NCBI GenBank assembly: GCA_003132085.1
Contig: PKWO01000426.1
Location: forward strand, 1-12,302
Direction: 5' to 3'
Source: Oxalobacteraceae bacterium
Lineage (GTDB): Bacteria; Pseudomonadota; Gammaproteobacteria; Burkholderiales; Burkholderiaceae_D
Length of the DNA stretch: 12,302 bases
Part shown: positions 1-6,549 of the stretch, in pieces
Numbering within the stretch: position 1 is the first letter of the stretch
Layout of the letters: each line of letters begins with the position of its first letter
Position numbers and translations under genes: made by a program
Notes under the pieces: generated by a model
Database searches by the model: none
Seen by the model: the letters and a program-made list of their open reading frames with translations, nothing else
What the model was told of the DNA's origin: nothing

Positions 1-227
1 AGTGGGCGAAGCACGGCATCACCGTCAACGCCATCGCCCCGGGACCGACCGCCACCGATCTGTTCCTAAACGGCAAGAGCCCTGAAGTCATCGAACGCAT
101 GTCCAAGGCCGCGCCGCTGGAGCGCTTGGGTACGTCGGAAGATATCGCCGAAGCGGTCAGCTACCTGGCAAGCCCAAACAACTGGATCAACGGCCAGACT
201 CTGCGCGCCAACGGTGGGCTAGTTTAA
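1..227 (+). CDS. SDR family oxidoreductase, C-terminal part (5' end outside window)
   Basis: The open frame enters from the left edge (first full codon at 3) and stops at TAA 225-227, leaving 74 residues. The visible part is the C-terminal third of a classical short-chain dehydrogenase/reductase. It contains the stretch ITVNAIAPGPTATDLF that follows the catalytic Tyr-Lys in FabG-like enzymes, the variable substrate loop, a GTSEDIAEAVSYLAS helix, and the closing WINGQTLRANGG motif. Such enzymes are cytoplasmic NAD(P)H-dependent ketone/alcohol oxidoreductases. The nucleotide-binding TGxxxGIG and catalytic YxxxK motifs lie outside the window, so substrate and cofactor cannot be judged. The visible part has no lesion, unlike the SDR gene that follows 54 bp downstream on the same strand. 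The N-terminal state is unknown. Confidence 0.85.
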   Translation, partial: WAKHGITVNAIAPGPTATDLFLNGKSPEVIERMSKAAPLERLGTSEDIAEAVSYLASPNNWINGQTLRANGGLV

Positions 228-281
228 GCGCGCTTTGCATCGACCAATCACACCAAATTCTTTGAATTGGAAGAAAACGTC

Positions 282-1194
282 ATGAACAACTCAATCAAAT
301 CCATCGTCCTCGTCACGGGCGCATCGACCGGCATCGGAAACGTGACAGCACGCTCGCTGGCGCAAGCCGGACACTCGATCTATGCCAGCATGCGTGACAC
401 GGCCGGCAAGAATGCTCCCAAGGTGTGAGCACTGGAAGACTGGAGTTTTGCCAATGGCTATGATGTGCGCCATTGAACTGGATGTGCTATCGCAGGAATC
501 CGCCGATACCGCAGCCAAACAAATCATCGCCGAACAGGGTCGCATCGACGTCGTCATCCACAACGCCGGCCATCTGGTGATGTGACCGACAGAAGCCTTC
601 ACCCCGAAAGAAATGATCAAGGTGTTCGACGCCAATGTGCTCGGCGCACAACACGTCAACCGCGCCGTGTTGTCACACATACGCACCAGGCGGTCCGGCT
701 TGTTGTTGTGGATCAGCAGCATCACTGTGCGCGGCGGTTTCCCACCGTTTCTCGGCCCCTATGCAGCGGCTAAGGCTGCGATGGATTCTATTGCGGTCAC
801 TCAGGCCTACGAGTTGGCGCGCTTCGGAATCGAGACCTCGATCATGGTGCCCGGTGCCTTCACCCATGGTACCGACTATTTCCCAAATGCAGGAAAGCCA
901 GCCGACTAGGCGACCGTTGATGCCTACGCGCGTTACGACGATTTGATGAATCAAATCCGCATGCACCTGGCCATCTTGTCGCCGGCCCATGCTGATCCGC
1001 ACGAAGTTGCCGAAGAAATGACCCGCATTGTCAATCTGCCGACCGGCACATGCCTATTCCGCTCGGTGGTTGATTTTATCGACGATAGTGCTGGTGCCGT
1101 GACCGAAGTAGCGGAGCGGGTGCGGGAGGAGTTTTCGCAACGCATCGGCATCGTCGACCTGCTGCGACCGATCGTTTTCAGCCGCGCCGACTGA
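282..1194 (+). pseudogene. SDR family oxidoreductase pseudogene (three stops, one frameshift)
   Basis: ATG at 282 opens a frame with the SDR Rossmann motif VTGASTGIG, followed by AQAGHSIYASMRD. The frame meets TGA at 426-428. Homology then continues (ALEDWSFANGYDVR) until about 470, where it shifts to the next frame (IELDVLSQESADTAAKQI, then the SDR motif VVIHNAGHLV). A second TGA lies at 583-585, then the frame resumes through FDANVLGAQHVNRAVLSHI, the catalytic-site region GPYAAAKAAMDSI with YxxxK, and VPGAFTHGT. A TAG at 907-909 follows, and the tail runs to TGA 1192-1194. Joined, the pieces make one SDR of about 300 residues, usual for this family. The catalytic Tyr and Lys are still readable, so the decay is recent in evolutionary terms. 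No functional product is expected. It probably formed a tandem with the SDR gene just upstream. Confidence 0.85.
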
Positions 1195-1251
1195 CGCAGA
1201 AGACGCGGATTCAAACGGGGACGTTTTACTCATTCTTGCGCGGGGAGGGAA

Positions 1252-1554
1252 GTGGCTCCTTCTCGCGTCAACCATCTTTTTTCGGATGAAATAATAGAAA
1301 AGTCTTTTGGCATTACACAACAACCGATGTTGCTGGTGCTTGGTCGCGCGCTGATCGCCTCGATTTTTCTTGTGATGAGCGTGCTGCACATCATGGAGCC
1401 TGTCGAACAAGCCGGGCAGGAGGATCGGCCAGCGATTCATCTGACCGCATCGGCTTACGCATTGAACGCATTTGAGCTCGGTAGTGGCACCGCGATATCG
1501 ACTGGTGTCGCTATAAGTTGAGTCGCGCCTGCACTGACATTGTTTCACCGGGCC
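1252..1554 (+). pseudogene. DoxX-like membrane protein remnant
   Basis: From GTG 1252 the frame reads to TGA at 1519-1521 (89 residues). A hydrophobic segment, LLVLGRALIASIFLVMSVLHIM, resembles the first membrane helix of DoxX proteins, and AYALNAFELGSGTAISTGVAIS resembles their conserved second-helix ELGxGxxLxxG region. Reading through the TGA (a Trp in a typical DoxX) gives VAPALTLF, again DoxX-like. After about 1554 the similarity ends abruptly and the DNA becomes antisense AraC-like sequence. The gene is therefore broken twice, by a point nonsense change and by a deletion or rearrangement that removed the 3' half. DoxX proteins are small integral membrane proteins linked to redox and thiol stress. 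The family assignment rests on motif recall only. Confidence 0.5.
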
Positions 1555-1556
1555 GC

Positions 1557-1680
1557 CGCGCAGTTCCAGAAACTTCTTTGCATGCTCGACCCTGCAATGC
1601 AAAATATAGTTCAGCAAAGACATGCCAGCCGCATGCTGGAAATGGCGCGATAAATTGCGCAGGTTGCCGTCGTGTGCAAC
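1557..1680 (-). pseudogene. AraC/XylS-family regulator fragment (DNA-binding domain)
   Basis: Read on the minus strand, about 40 codons encode NLRNLSRHFQHAAGMSLLNY, then IxxCRVEHAKKFLE. This is the typical second half of an AraC-type helix-turn-helix domain (R-x-LSRxFxxxxGxSxxxY, then RVExAxxxLE). Both sides lose similarity at once: no effector domain upstream, and no final PF-x-x-x-F-R motif downstream. The fragment is embedded in a longer chance reading frame that has no other recognisable content. AraC regulators of this kind (GlxA-like, with MSLLNYI) often sit beside SDR genes. This may be what is left of a local regulator of the two SDR genes, but it cannot be functional. Confidence 0.6.
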
Positions 1681-1756
1681 CGAATCGCCCTCCGCCGGGG
1701 TTACCCCGTAAGGGGTGGAATACACCAGGCGCCAGTTAGTTCTTGCCGCGGCTCGA

Positions 1757-2047
1757 CTAGCCGCCGAATTCGTAATTTGGATTGACCTTGTGAGTTCTTG
1801 CATACTGAATCACTTCGGCGCGCACTTCCTCACGAGTACGGATGCTCTTCGCAGTCAGCGTGTTCGAGTCTACCCATTCGGTGTCGACGACTTGGCCTTG
1901 TGGCTGCTGGAGTTCAATAGCGACTTCTGCACGCGACCGGGTCGACGGGATGTTGGTGTAATCGTCAAACGTGTCTGTCACATCGGCAAAAGCGGAGCCA
2001 GCAGCGGCAAGCACGACAACAGAGGCAATCAATTGTTTAGCATTCAT
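1757..2047 (-). CDS. Small secreted DUF4148-like protein
   Basis: The 96-residue protein starts at ATG 2047-2045 (minus strand) and stops at TAG 1759-1757. This start is chosen over the longer upstream frame because a GGAG ribosome-binding site lies about 7 bases before it and the signal peptide begins there: a short basic N-terminus, hydrophobic core LIASVVVLAAAGS, and an AFA cleavage site near residue 22. The mature part ends with TREEVRAEVIQYARTHKVNP, the pattern of the DUF4148 family, small periplasmic proteins abundant in Burkholderiales (TRAxVxAELxxAR...G..P). The molecular function of the family is unknown. The gene stands alone on the minus strand between degraded genes. It appears intact, and its right-hand upstream region shows no clear -35/-10 pair. 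Confidence 0.7.
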   Translation of the reverse strand: MNAKQLIASVVVLAAAGSAFADVTDTFDDYTNIPSTRSRAEVAIELQQPQGQVVDTEWVDSNTLTAKSIRTREEVRAEVIQYARTHKVNPNYEFGG

Positions 2048-2251
2048 TTTAATTCTCCAATTTAGTTCGGTTGGGTGACTCGGACCTCGGCGGTTCAGAA
2101 AATCTTGCTGCCCCTCGGGTCCTGCTTCGGTTCGCACTGCGTTTCTTTATGTGCTCATCGATGAAGCGAAGTTGGGCTTTCCTGTTTTATATGCCTTTTT
2201 CGACGCTCGTACGACATTAGATGATGGCTGGATTCGCCACGTTCCGGGAAT

Positions 2252-2570
2252 CTATCAATCGGGCAAAAAAATGACGAGCGAGAGGCGTACTTGGCCTGGC
2301 TAAAAATGGTCGTAGTCAAGACCGACGCACAGCAGACGGTACCGACGCTGCGTCGGATGCGGCGGAAATTGGTGAAGTTTCGTGCCTTACTAATGAAATG
2401 TGGTGAAGTGATTGAGGTCGCTCTGGCGGCCATGGATTGGGTGATGAGCGATGTGCTGGCGAAGCTGCGGTTGCCTGCATCGTTGATCGATGCGCTGCGC
2501 GAACAGCGGAACATTGTGACGTGCGAGAGAGAACCGAATACGTGCTTCAGCAGATTAGTACCACCGTAAC
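2252..2570 (+). pseudogene. IS110/IS1111-family transposase fragment
   Basis: The frame open through TTG 2291 to TAA 2567-2569 carries an internal piece of an IS110/IS1111-type transposase. It reads QKNDEREA just upstream of 2291, then VVVKTDAQQTVPTLRRMRRK, LVKFRALLMKCGEVIEVALAAMDWVMSDVLAKLR and LPASLIDALREQ. Family members show KNDxxDAxA...MRFVxVKTxxQQxxLxLHRxRxxLVKxRTxxxNxLRGLLxEYGE in this order. A few residues around EAY and LLMKCGE are missing compared with the family, so small deletions have occurred. The N-terminal DEDD catalytic part and the C-terminal PGIG/serine domain are absent. The product cannot transpose. No inverted or direct repeats can be matched to it. The antisense frame over this region is a shadow. 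Confidence 0.65.
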
Positions 2571-3001
2571 GAATAGTTACTAGGTCGATTGAAGATTCGA
2601 TTTTTTGAAAGACTATCGTTTCGTTTGGAAAAAATACTGCTGCGGCAGGACCGCGATTAACAACGGCAAGTTGTTTCACAGAATTTTCCTAGTCGTTTGA
2701 GTAGCCGCCATGTGTGGTAGTTGTTCACCCACGTTCTTGTAACGATTGTTCTTGATTTCGAACTGGATAATTCCCCTCGCTCCACATCTTCGGCGACAAG
2801 GCTCGGACCGGATTTATGTGCAGTCATGAAATCTGTCAGGTCGCTTACAAGCTTAAGGAAACTTCTAGAAATGAGTTTTCATCTCATGTCGGTCTCAAAG
2901 CATAGAAATTCTCAGTCATTCAGATAGTTTTAGTTACGGACCGGCACGTTTGCTGCTTCCTTCTTCGCAAATTCTTCCGGTTGCTGCCACCTTCTGCTGC
3001 C
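2571..3001. other. Intergenic stretch with no recognisable gene
   Basis: This 430-bp stretch separates the IS110 fragment from the IS5-type transposase. It is more AT-rich than its surroundings. A 68-codon frame at 2721-2927 (+) has no family resemblance, no convincing ribosome-binding site and composition like random sequence. About 60 bp next to 3001 should be the 3' end of the IS5-type element, but no matching inverted repeat could be found on the other side. Confidence 0.5.
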
Positions 3002-3925
3002 TTATGTCACAGCAGGCGCAACTCTCCTGTCGCGCTTGTGCAATTGCCCCAGACGCACCATGTTGTACACAAGGTTCATCATGCCGATCTTGAACCGCGC
3101 ACGCAGGTGGCCAATCGTGCGCACGAAGTGCCCGCCCATCTGCGCTTGGGCCCCAAAGACATGCTCGACCCTTGCGCGCACTTTGGATTTGGCCTTGTTC
3201 ATCGCCTTTTGTAGTTCGGTCAACGGACGATCGCGCACGCCTTTTTCGCAAATCCGGCTAGGAATTCCGGCAGCAGCCAATTGCGCTTCCTTCTCTTGCG
3301 ACCGGTAGGCGCTGTCCGCATACACGGCGCGCTTGCCGCCGTCTTCCTGCGCAGCTTGATCGGGCAGAAAGTCGAACGCCTGACTGTCATGCACTGCGGC
3401 GTTTGTCACCTGGAAGCATTGGATCAGCTTATTGGCTTGATCCACATTGACATGGTTCTTGTAGCCGTAGTGGCTTTCGTTGTTCTTCTTCGTCCAGCGC
3501 GCGTCGACATCCTTCTGGCGCAGCTTGGCTTGCGGCAGCTGCCAGTCAGCGGGCGTTTCATTCGCCTTGATCTGCTCGTTTTCTTCACGATGATTGCGTT
3601 GCCGCGGCACTTCAATAAACGTGGCGTCGATCATTTGACCGGCTCGTGCCACATAACCGTGCGCGGCCAGTTGCTCGTCGAATCGCGCGAACAGGACATC
3701 GATCAGCCCGGCATGCGTGAGCCGTTCACGAAACAACCAGACGGTCTTCGCATCCGGCACCTGGTCCTCAAGCTGCAATCCCAAAAAACGCATGAACGAA
3801 AGCCGGTCACGAATCTGGCATTCAATGCGATCATCCGACAAATTGTGCAGTTGCTGCAGCACCTGGGTCACGGTACTAGTCCTTCCTCGGGCAATAGGCC
3901 ACCGGTCCGTTGTCGCGCCAGCCAC
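3002..3925 (-). CDS. IS5-family transposase, atypical (probably truncated) N-terminus
   Basis: The 307-residue DDE transposase of the IS5 family cuts and joins DNA at the ends of its element. The catalytic triad is visible: Asp100 in QMIDATFIEVP, Asp204 in VYADSAYRS, and Glu254 in KVRARVEHVFG. The surrounding blocks WTKKNNESHYGYKNHVN and GMMNLVYNMVRLGQL are typical of this subgroup. From about residue 21 (QVLQQLHNLSDDRIECQIRDR) the sequence is normal. Residues 1-20 do not resemble the usual GRPxxDxxxMFKxLxLQQL lead-in, and an in-frame TGA lies shortly upstream of the start. The gene seems to have lost about 50-60 N-terminal codons, with a junction near 3865. The start used here is a GTG at 3925, chosen only because the frame is open. 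The enzyme is probably inactive, since the N-terminal DNA-binding part is missing. Confidence 0.85.
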   Translation of the reverse strand: MAGATTDRWPIARGRTSTVTQVLQQLHNLSDDRIECQIRDRLSFMRFLGLQLEDQVPDAKTVWLFRERLTHAGLIDVLFARFDEQLAAHGYVARAGQMIDATFIEVPRQRNHREENEQIKANETPADWQLPQAKLRQKDVDARWTKKNNESHYGYKNHVNVDQANKLIQCFQVTNAAVHDSQAFDFLPDQAAQEDGGKRAVYADSAYRSQEKEAQLAAAGIPSRICEKGVRDRPLTELQKAMNKAKSKVRARVEHVFGAQAQMGGHFVRTIGHLRARFKIGMMNLVYNMVRLGQLHKRDRRVAPAVT

Positions 3926-4245
3926 CTTCGCCCTCCAATCAGCCTTGTCCCGCCTAGAAGGCCCTCAACACGATAAGTGAAGGGCGGACCCGTGAATCAG
4001 CAGCTGTGGATAAGTGTACCAAATAGCTGGTTTTTTACGTTCTCCTTCTCCATTTTTCGCTACAAGTTTGCGCCGACGCATTTTTGACTCAGTGCCAAGA
4101 TTTCGTTGACGCAAACACATGGCTTACAAACCGTTGCCAGCACTGGGATTGGTAGGCTTTGGCATGGGACAGTTCAGTTTCGGAATTTGGGTCAATTCGC
4201 AACCGGTACCAACATGCACGCCTCCGTACCGCAATCAGAATCCGA
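3926..4245. other. Intergenic stretch with no recognisable gene
   Basis: About 320 bp between the broken 5' end of the IS5-type gene and the palindromic repeats. No coding frame with family resemblance was found on either strand; an 80-codon minus-strand frame (4089-4331) overlaps the repeats and looks like chance. The inverted repeat expected at this end of an intact IS5-type element could not be identified, which agrees with truncation of that element. Confidence 0.4.
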
Positions 4246-4321
4246 CATTTTGACCGGTGAAAATCACCCGCATTCTTGTTAACGGCACCAGGTGCGTCAC
4301 CATTTTCACCGGTGAAAATCG
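4246..4321. repeat. Two 21-bp palindromic direct repeats, IS21-type end remnant
   Basis: Copies at 4246-4266 and 4301-4321 are 55 bp apart and differ at two of 21 positions. The core of the second copy, ATTTTCACCGGTGAAAAT, is a perfect 18-bp palindrome; the first has a single mismatch (G for C). IS21-family elements carry several such internal terminal repeats at each end, and many betaproteobacterial members have a TTTTCACCGGTGAAAAT core. The best reading is the abandoned end of an IS21-family element, since no istA/istB is present. Alternatives are operator pairs for an unknown repressor. Confidence 0.5.
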
Positions 4322-4600
4322 TCCCCCTCACTTACTTGCGGCTATTACCTAACTGCCGGAAGAAACACATGACGGCGGACAGCTCGATCCATTCTCTGGT
4401 TGCGATATGAAATTCGATACGAACAGTGTTACCAGAGGCAGATCACCTCCGGTGACATGATCGAGGCCGAACGAAGCGATGAGCGGGGTGTTCGCGTCAA
4501 GTCTTACCCGTTGATTTCGTCTATGTGGTCGCGTGTAATTGGCCGTGGTAACGGTGAAATTAGGTCTCTTTGACTAATTTTCGTAAATCTTCCCGGCTTC
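4322..4600. other. Intergenic stretch with no recognisable gene
   Basis: One frame is open from 4373 to TGA 4571-4573 (66 codons), with the only ATG at 4457 and no good ribosome-binding site. It reads EIRYEQCYQRQITSGDMIEA and similar, which I do not recognise. It may be a remnant of a gene interrupted by the IS activity to the left. The AT-rich promoter region of the multicopper oxidase gene begins at about 4600. Confidence 0.3.
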
Positions 4601-4662
4601 GATATGCCACAAATCTGCGTTTGAAAATAATACCCCTCAAAATTTATCGACTTTCATATTCC

Positions 4663-4676
4663 TTGTTGCAAATCAA
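4663..4676. promoter_or_regulatory. Imperfect FNR/DNR-type box
   Basis: TTGTTGCAAATCAA matches the FNR/ANR/DNR consensus TTGAT-N4-ATCAA with one mismatch. Its centre is 52 bp, close to five helical turns, upstream of the centre of the perfect box at 4715-4728, so both would face the same side of the DNA. It is a plausible secondary site for the same regulator. Confidence 0.4.
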
Positions 4677-4680
4677 TTTA

Positions 4681-4703
4681 AAGATGGGTAACATATGCAT
4701 GTT
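4681..4703. promoter_or_regulatory. Weak NsrR-like site
   Basis: Left half AAGATGGGTAA and right half ATATGCATGTT, with one base between, fit the 11-1-11 layout of NsrR operators. The right half matches AAATGCATCTT at 9 of 11 positions; the left half matches its mirror at 7 of 11. The site centre (4692) is 63 bp, six helical turns, from the stronger NsrR-like site centred at 4755. It may be an auxiliary operator or chance in AT-rich DNA. Confidence 0.25.
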
Positions 4704-4712
4704 TTCGACATG

Positions 4713-4730
4713 AATTGATCTAGATCAATT
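4713..4730. promoter_or_regulatory. Perfect FNR/DNR/NNR-type box upstream of ncgA
   Basis: AATTGATCTAGATCAATT is a perfect 18-bp palindrome whose core, TTGATCTAGATCAA (4715-4728), is an exact match to the TTGAT-N4-ATCAA recognition sequence of FNR, ANR and the NO-responsive DNR/NNR regulators. Its centre (4721.5) lies about 67 bp before the ncgA start. If TAAAAT at 4754-4759 is the -10 element, the box centre falls near -44, close to the class II activator position. This predicts induction under low oxygen and/or NO. Which family member binds cannot be read from the DNA. Confidence 0.75.
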
Positions 4731-4743
4731 TTTTTTCACTTTA

Positions 4744-4766
4744 AACATACATTTAAAATGCATTGT
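4744..4766. promoter_or_regulatory. NsrR-like operator overlapping the -10 region
   Basis: Half sites AACATACATTT and AAATGCATTGT, separated by a single A (4755), form an 11-1-11 inverted repeat; the inner 8+8 bases pair at 7 of 8. Each half agrees with the NsrR consensus half (AAGATGYATTT and its mirror) at 9 of 11 positions. The repeat covers the candidate -10 element TAAAAT, so a bound repressor would block RNA polymerase. NsrR, an NO-sensing Fe-S repressor, is the published regulator of the homologous ncgABC-nirK operon of Nitrosomonas europaea, which makes this reading likely. Confidence 0.6.
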
Positions 4767-4788
4767 TCATTAGTCTGACGGAGCGTAT

Positions 4789-5838
4789 ATGAAAATTTTG
4801 GGGTGGAACTTGGGCAAGACGATCACTTTGGGGGGGCTGTTATTTCTTTGTGTGCTGGCCACCGAAGATGCACTCGCAGCAAAGCGAGATTTCGAGATGA
4901 ATATAGAAGATACGCGAATTACTTTGGTGGAAAAGCAGCAATTCCACACTTTCGCATTTGCAGGCCAGGTTCCAGGCCCACTGTTCTATGTCGACGAGGG
5001 CGACCAGATTGTGGTCAATGTCAATAATATGACTGCTCTGCCTCATACCATTCACTGGCACGGCATGCTGCAGCGTGGCACTTGGAAAAATGACGGCGTA
5101 CCAGGCGTCACCCAGGACGCGATCAAGCCAGGCGACAGCTTCACCTACAAATTCATTGCCGAACCGTCCGGCACCATGTGGTACCACTGCCACGTCAACG
5201 TCAATGAGCACGTCACATTGCGCGGCATGTGGGGCCCCTTCATCGTGCGCCCCAAGAAACCGACCGCACTGGAAAAAACGGTCACCAAGGATTACGTGCT
5301 GATGCTTTCCGACTGGGACTCGAAGTGGGCTGAGAAACCCGGTTTCGGTGGCTTGCCAGGCGACAAATTCGATTACTTCACGATCAATGGCAAATCGTAT
5401 CCGGATACCCAACCGATCCGCGTCAAGAAAGGCGATGTGGTACGTCTGCGCCTGATCGGCGCCGGCGATCTGGTACACAGCATTCACATCCATGGACACC
5501 TCCCGTTCATCGCTTTCAAGGATGGCTTCCCGCTTTCCACGCCAATGCATGCAGACACCGTGCTGGTCGGCCCCGGCGAACGCTATGACGTGATCTTCAC
5601 TGCCGACAATCCCGGTCGCTGGATGATTCACGACCACGTCGATACGCACACGATGAATGGCGACAGACCGATGGGCGGAATCATGACCACCATCGAGTAC
5701 GACGAAATCAAGAACGACGAGCCCTGGTACGAATGGAAGGATAAGAAGTTCCAGCCTAACTTCTACTACGAAGAGTCGTTGAGAAAAGGCCCCGGCATCT
5801 ATACCAACGATGGCTTCAAAGGCCAGGCGATTCAATAA
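4789..5838 (+). CDS. ncgA: Two-domain multicopper oxidase NcgA
   Basis: This 349-residue periplasmic blue copper oxidase has a signal peptide with a cleavage site near ALA30-AK. Two cupredoxin domains follow (about 40-157 and 165-305). Domain 1 has HTIHWHG (His86, 89, 91) and WYHCHVNVNEH...RGM (His133, Cys134, His135, His141, Met147), giving a type 1 copper site plus trinuclear-centre ligands. Domain 2 has HSIHIHGH (His230, 233, 235, 237) and MIHDHVDTHTM (His281, 283, 287), where Asp282 replaces the type 1 cysteine. A single type 1 site in domain 1 is the 'type C' layout of the N. europaea blue copper oxidase. Such enzymes work as trimers and reduce O2 to water while oxidising an as yet uncertain donor. 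GGAG at 4780-4783 supports the start. First gene of the operon; the next starts 15 bp after its stop. A run of seven G (4830-4836) lies in the signal-peptide codons. Confidence 0.85.
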   Translation: MKILGWNLGKTITLGGLLFLCVLATEDALAAKRDFEMNIEDTRITLVEKQQFHTFAFAGQVPGPLFYVDEGDQIVVNVNNMTALPHTIHWHGMLQRGTWKNDGVPGVTQDAIKPGDSFTYKFIAEPSGTMWYHCHVNVNEHVTLRGMWGPFIVRPKKPTALEKTVTKDYVLMLSDWDSKWAEKPGFGGLPGDKFDYFTINGKSYPDTQPIRVKKGDVVRLRLIGAGDLVHSIHIHGHLPFIAFKDGFPLSTPMHADTVLVGPGERYDVIFTADNPGRWMIHDHVDTHTMNGDRPMGGIMTTIEYDEIKNDEPWYEWKDKKFQPNFYYEESLRKGPGIYTNDGFKGQAIQ

Positions 5839-5853
5839 ACAGGGAGCGGAAAA

Positions 5854-6549
5854 ATGAAATTAGCACATGTCTTCGGAACGTTCGCGCTCGGTACGGCAAC
5901 ACTGACCGCCTGGGCGGGCGGCGGCCAGGATCTACTTGCAAAGCAATGCACTTCCTGCCACGCCATTACCAAACCAGAAAACGCATCGCTGGAGCGACTA
6001 TGGGAGCGCAAGGGGCCGGATCTGTATTTTTCCGGCAGCAAGTTCAATCGCGAATGGCTAGAAACGTGGCTGCAGAACCCGACCGCCATACGTCCCGCCG
6101 GAGTGATGTACTCAAAGCTGGTGAAAGCCGGTGCCGGCGGCACGCCCGATGTGATCGACAGCAGCCAGCTGCCGACACATCCAAAGCTATCGAAAGAAGA
6201 TGCCACACTGGCAGCCGAAGCGCTGATGGCGTTGAAGGGAAGCGATGGTCTGGTCGAAAAAGGCGCCTTCAAGGATGAGCCGGTCAATGCATCGTTTGCC
6301 GCGATGCTGTTTTCGAAACTGCGAGGTTGTTCTTCCTGTCACGCGGCCAAGTCGGGCACCGGCGGCGCTTCCGCTCCCGAATTGTACACGGCAGGCGATC
6401 GCCTGCAGCCCGATTTCGTGCTGGCGTACCTCAAGGATCCACAGAAATTCGACCCGCACGTATGGATGCCCAAATTTGACCTGAACGCTGCCGATCTGCA
6501 AAAGCTGACCGGCTACATCGCAAGCCTGAAATCCGGGGAGAAAAAATGA
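5854..6549 (+). CDS. ncgB: Di-haem cytochrome c NcgB
   Basis: This 231-residue secreted cytochrome has an N-terminal hydrophobic signal (AHVFGTFALGTATLTAWAG) and two haem-binding CxxCH motifs, CTSCH at 32-36 and CSSCH at 159-163. It is thus a tandem of two class I-type domains. Met205 in VWMPKF is the likely sixth ligand of the second haem, and Met85 in GVMYSKL a candidate for the first. The protein should shuttle electrons in the periplasm between the quinol/cytochrome pool and the copper enzymes of this operon. AGGGAG at 5841-5846 is a good ribosome-binding site. The stop codon overlaps the start of the next gene (ATGA at 6546-6549), a sign of translational coupling. The order between a type C multicopper oxidase and a second cytochrome matches NcgB of N. 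europaea; without context it would be called only a di-haem cytochrome c. Confidence 0.85.
   Translation: MKLAHVFGTFALGTATLTAWAGGGQDLLAKQCTSCHAITKPENASLERLWERKGPDLYFSGSKFNREWLETWLQNPTAIRPAGVMYSKLVKAGAGGTPDVIDSSQLPTHPKLSKEDATLAAEALMALKGSDGLVEKGAFKDEPVNASFAAMLFSKLRGCSSCHAAKSGTGGASAPELYTAGDRLQPDFVLAYLKDPQKFDPHVWMPKFDLNAADLQKLTGYIASLKSGEKK

Noticed and set aside
1703..1716. ACCCC-GTAA-GGGGT hairpin as terminator of the DUF4148-like gene
   Set aside because: The stem is only 5 bp and no T-run follows on the minus strand.
2155..2679. 174-codon minus-strand frame
   Set aside because: It overlaps the IS110-type fragment on the opposite strand and shows no family motif.
4713..4738. Palindrome followed by a T-run as a rho-independent terminator
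   Set aside because: The stem is AT-rich with a CTAG loop and would be weak; the exact match to the FNR-type box and its distance to the ncgA start explain it better.
4840..5835. 331-codon minus-strand open frame opposite ncgA
   Set aside because: It is the antisense shadow of a clear multicopper oxidase gene with all copper motifs, and has no family resemblance or ribosome-binding site.
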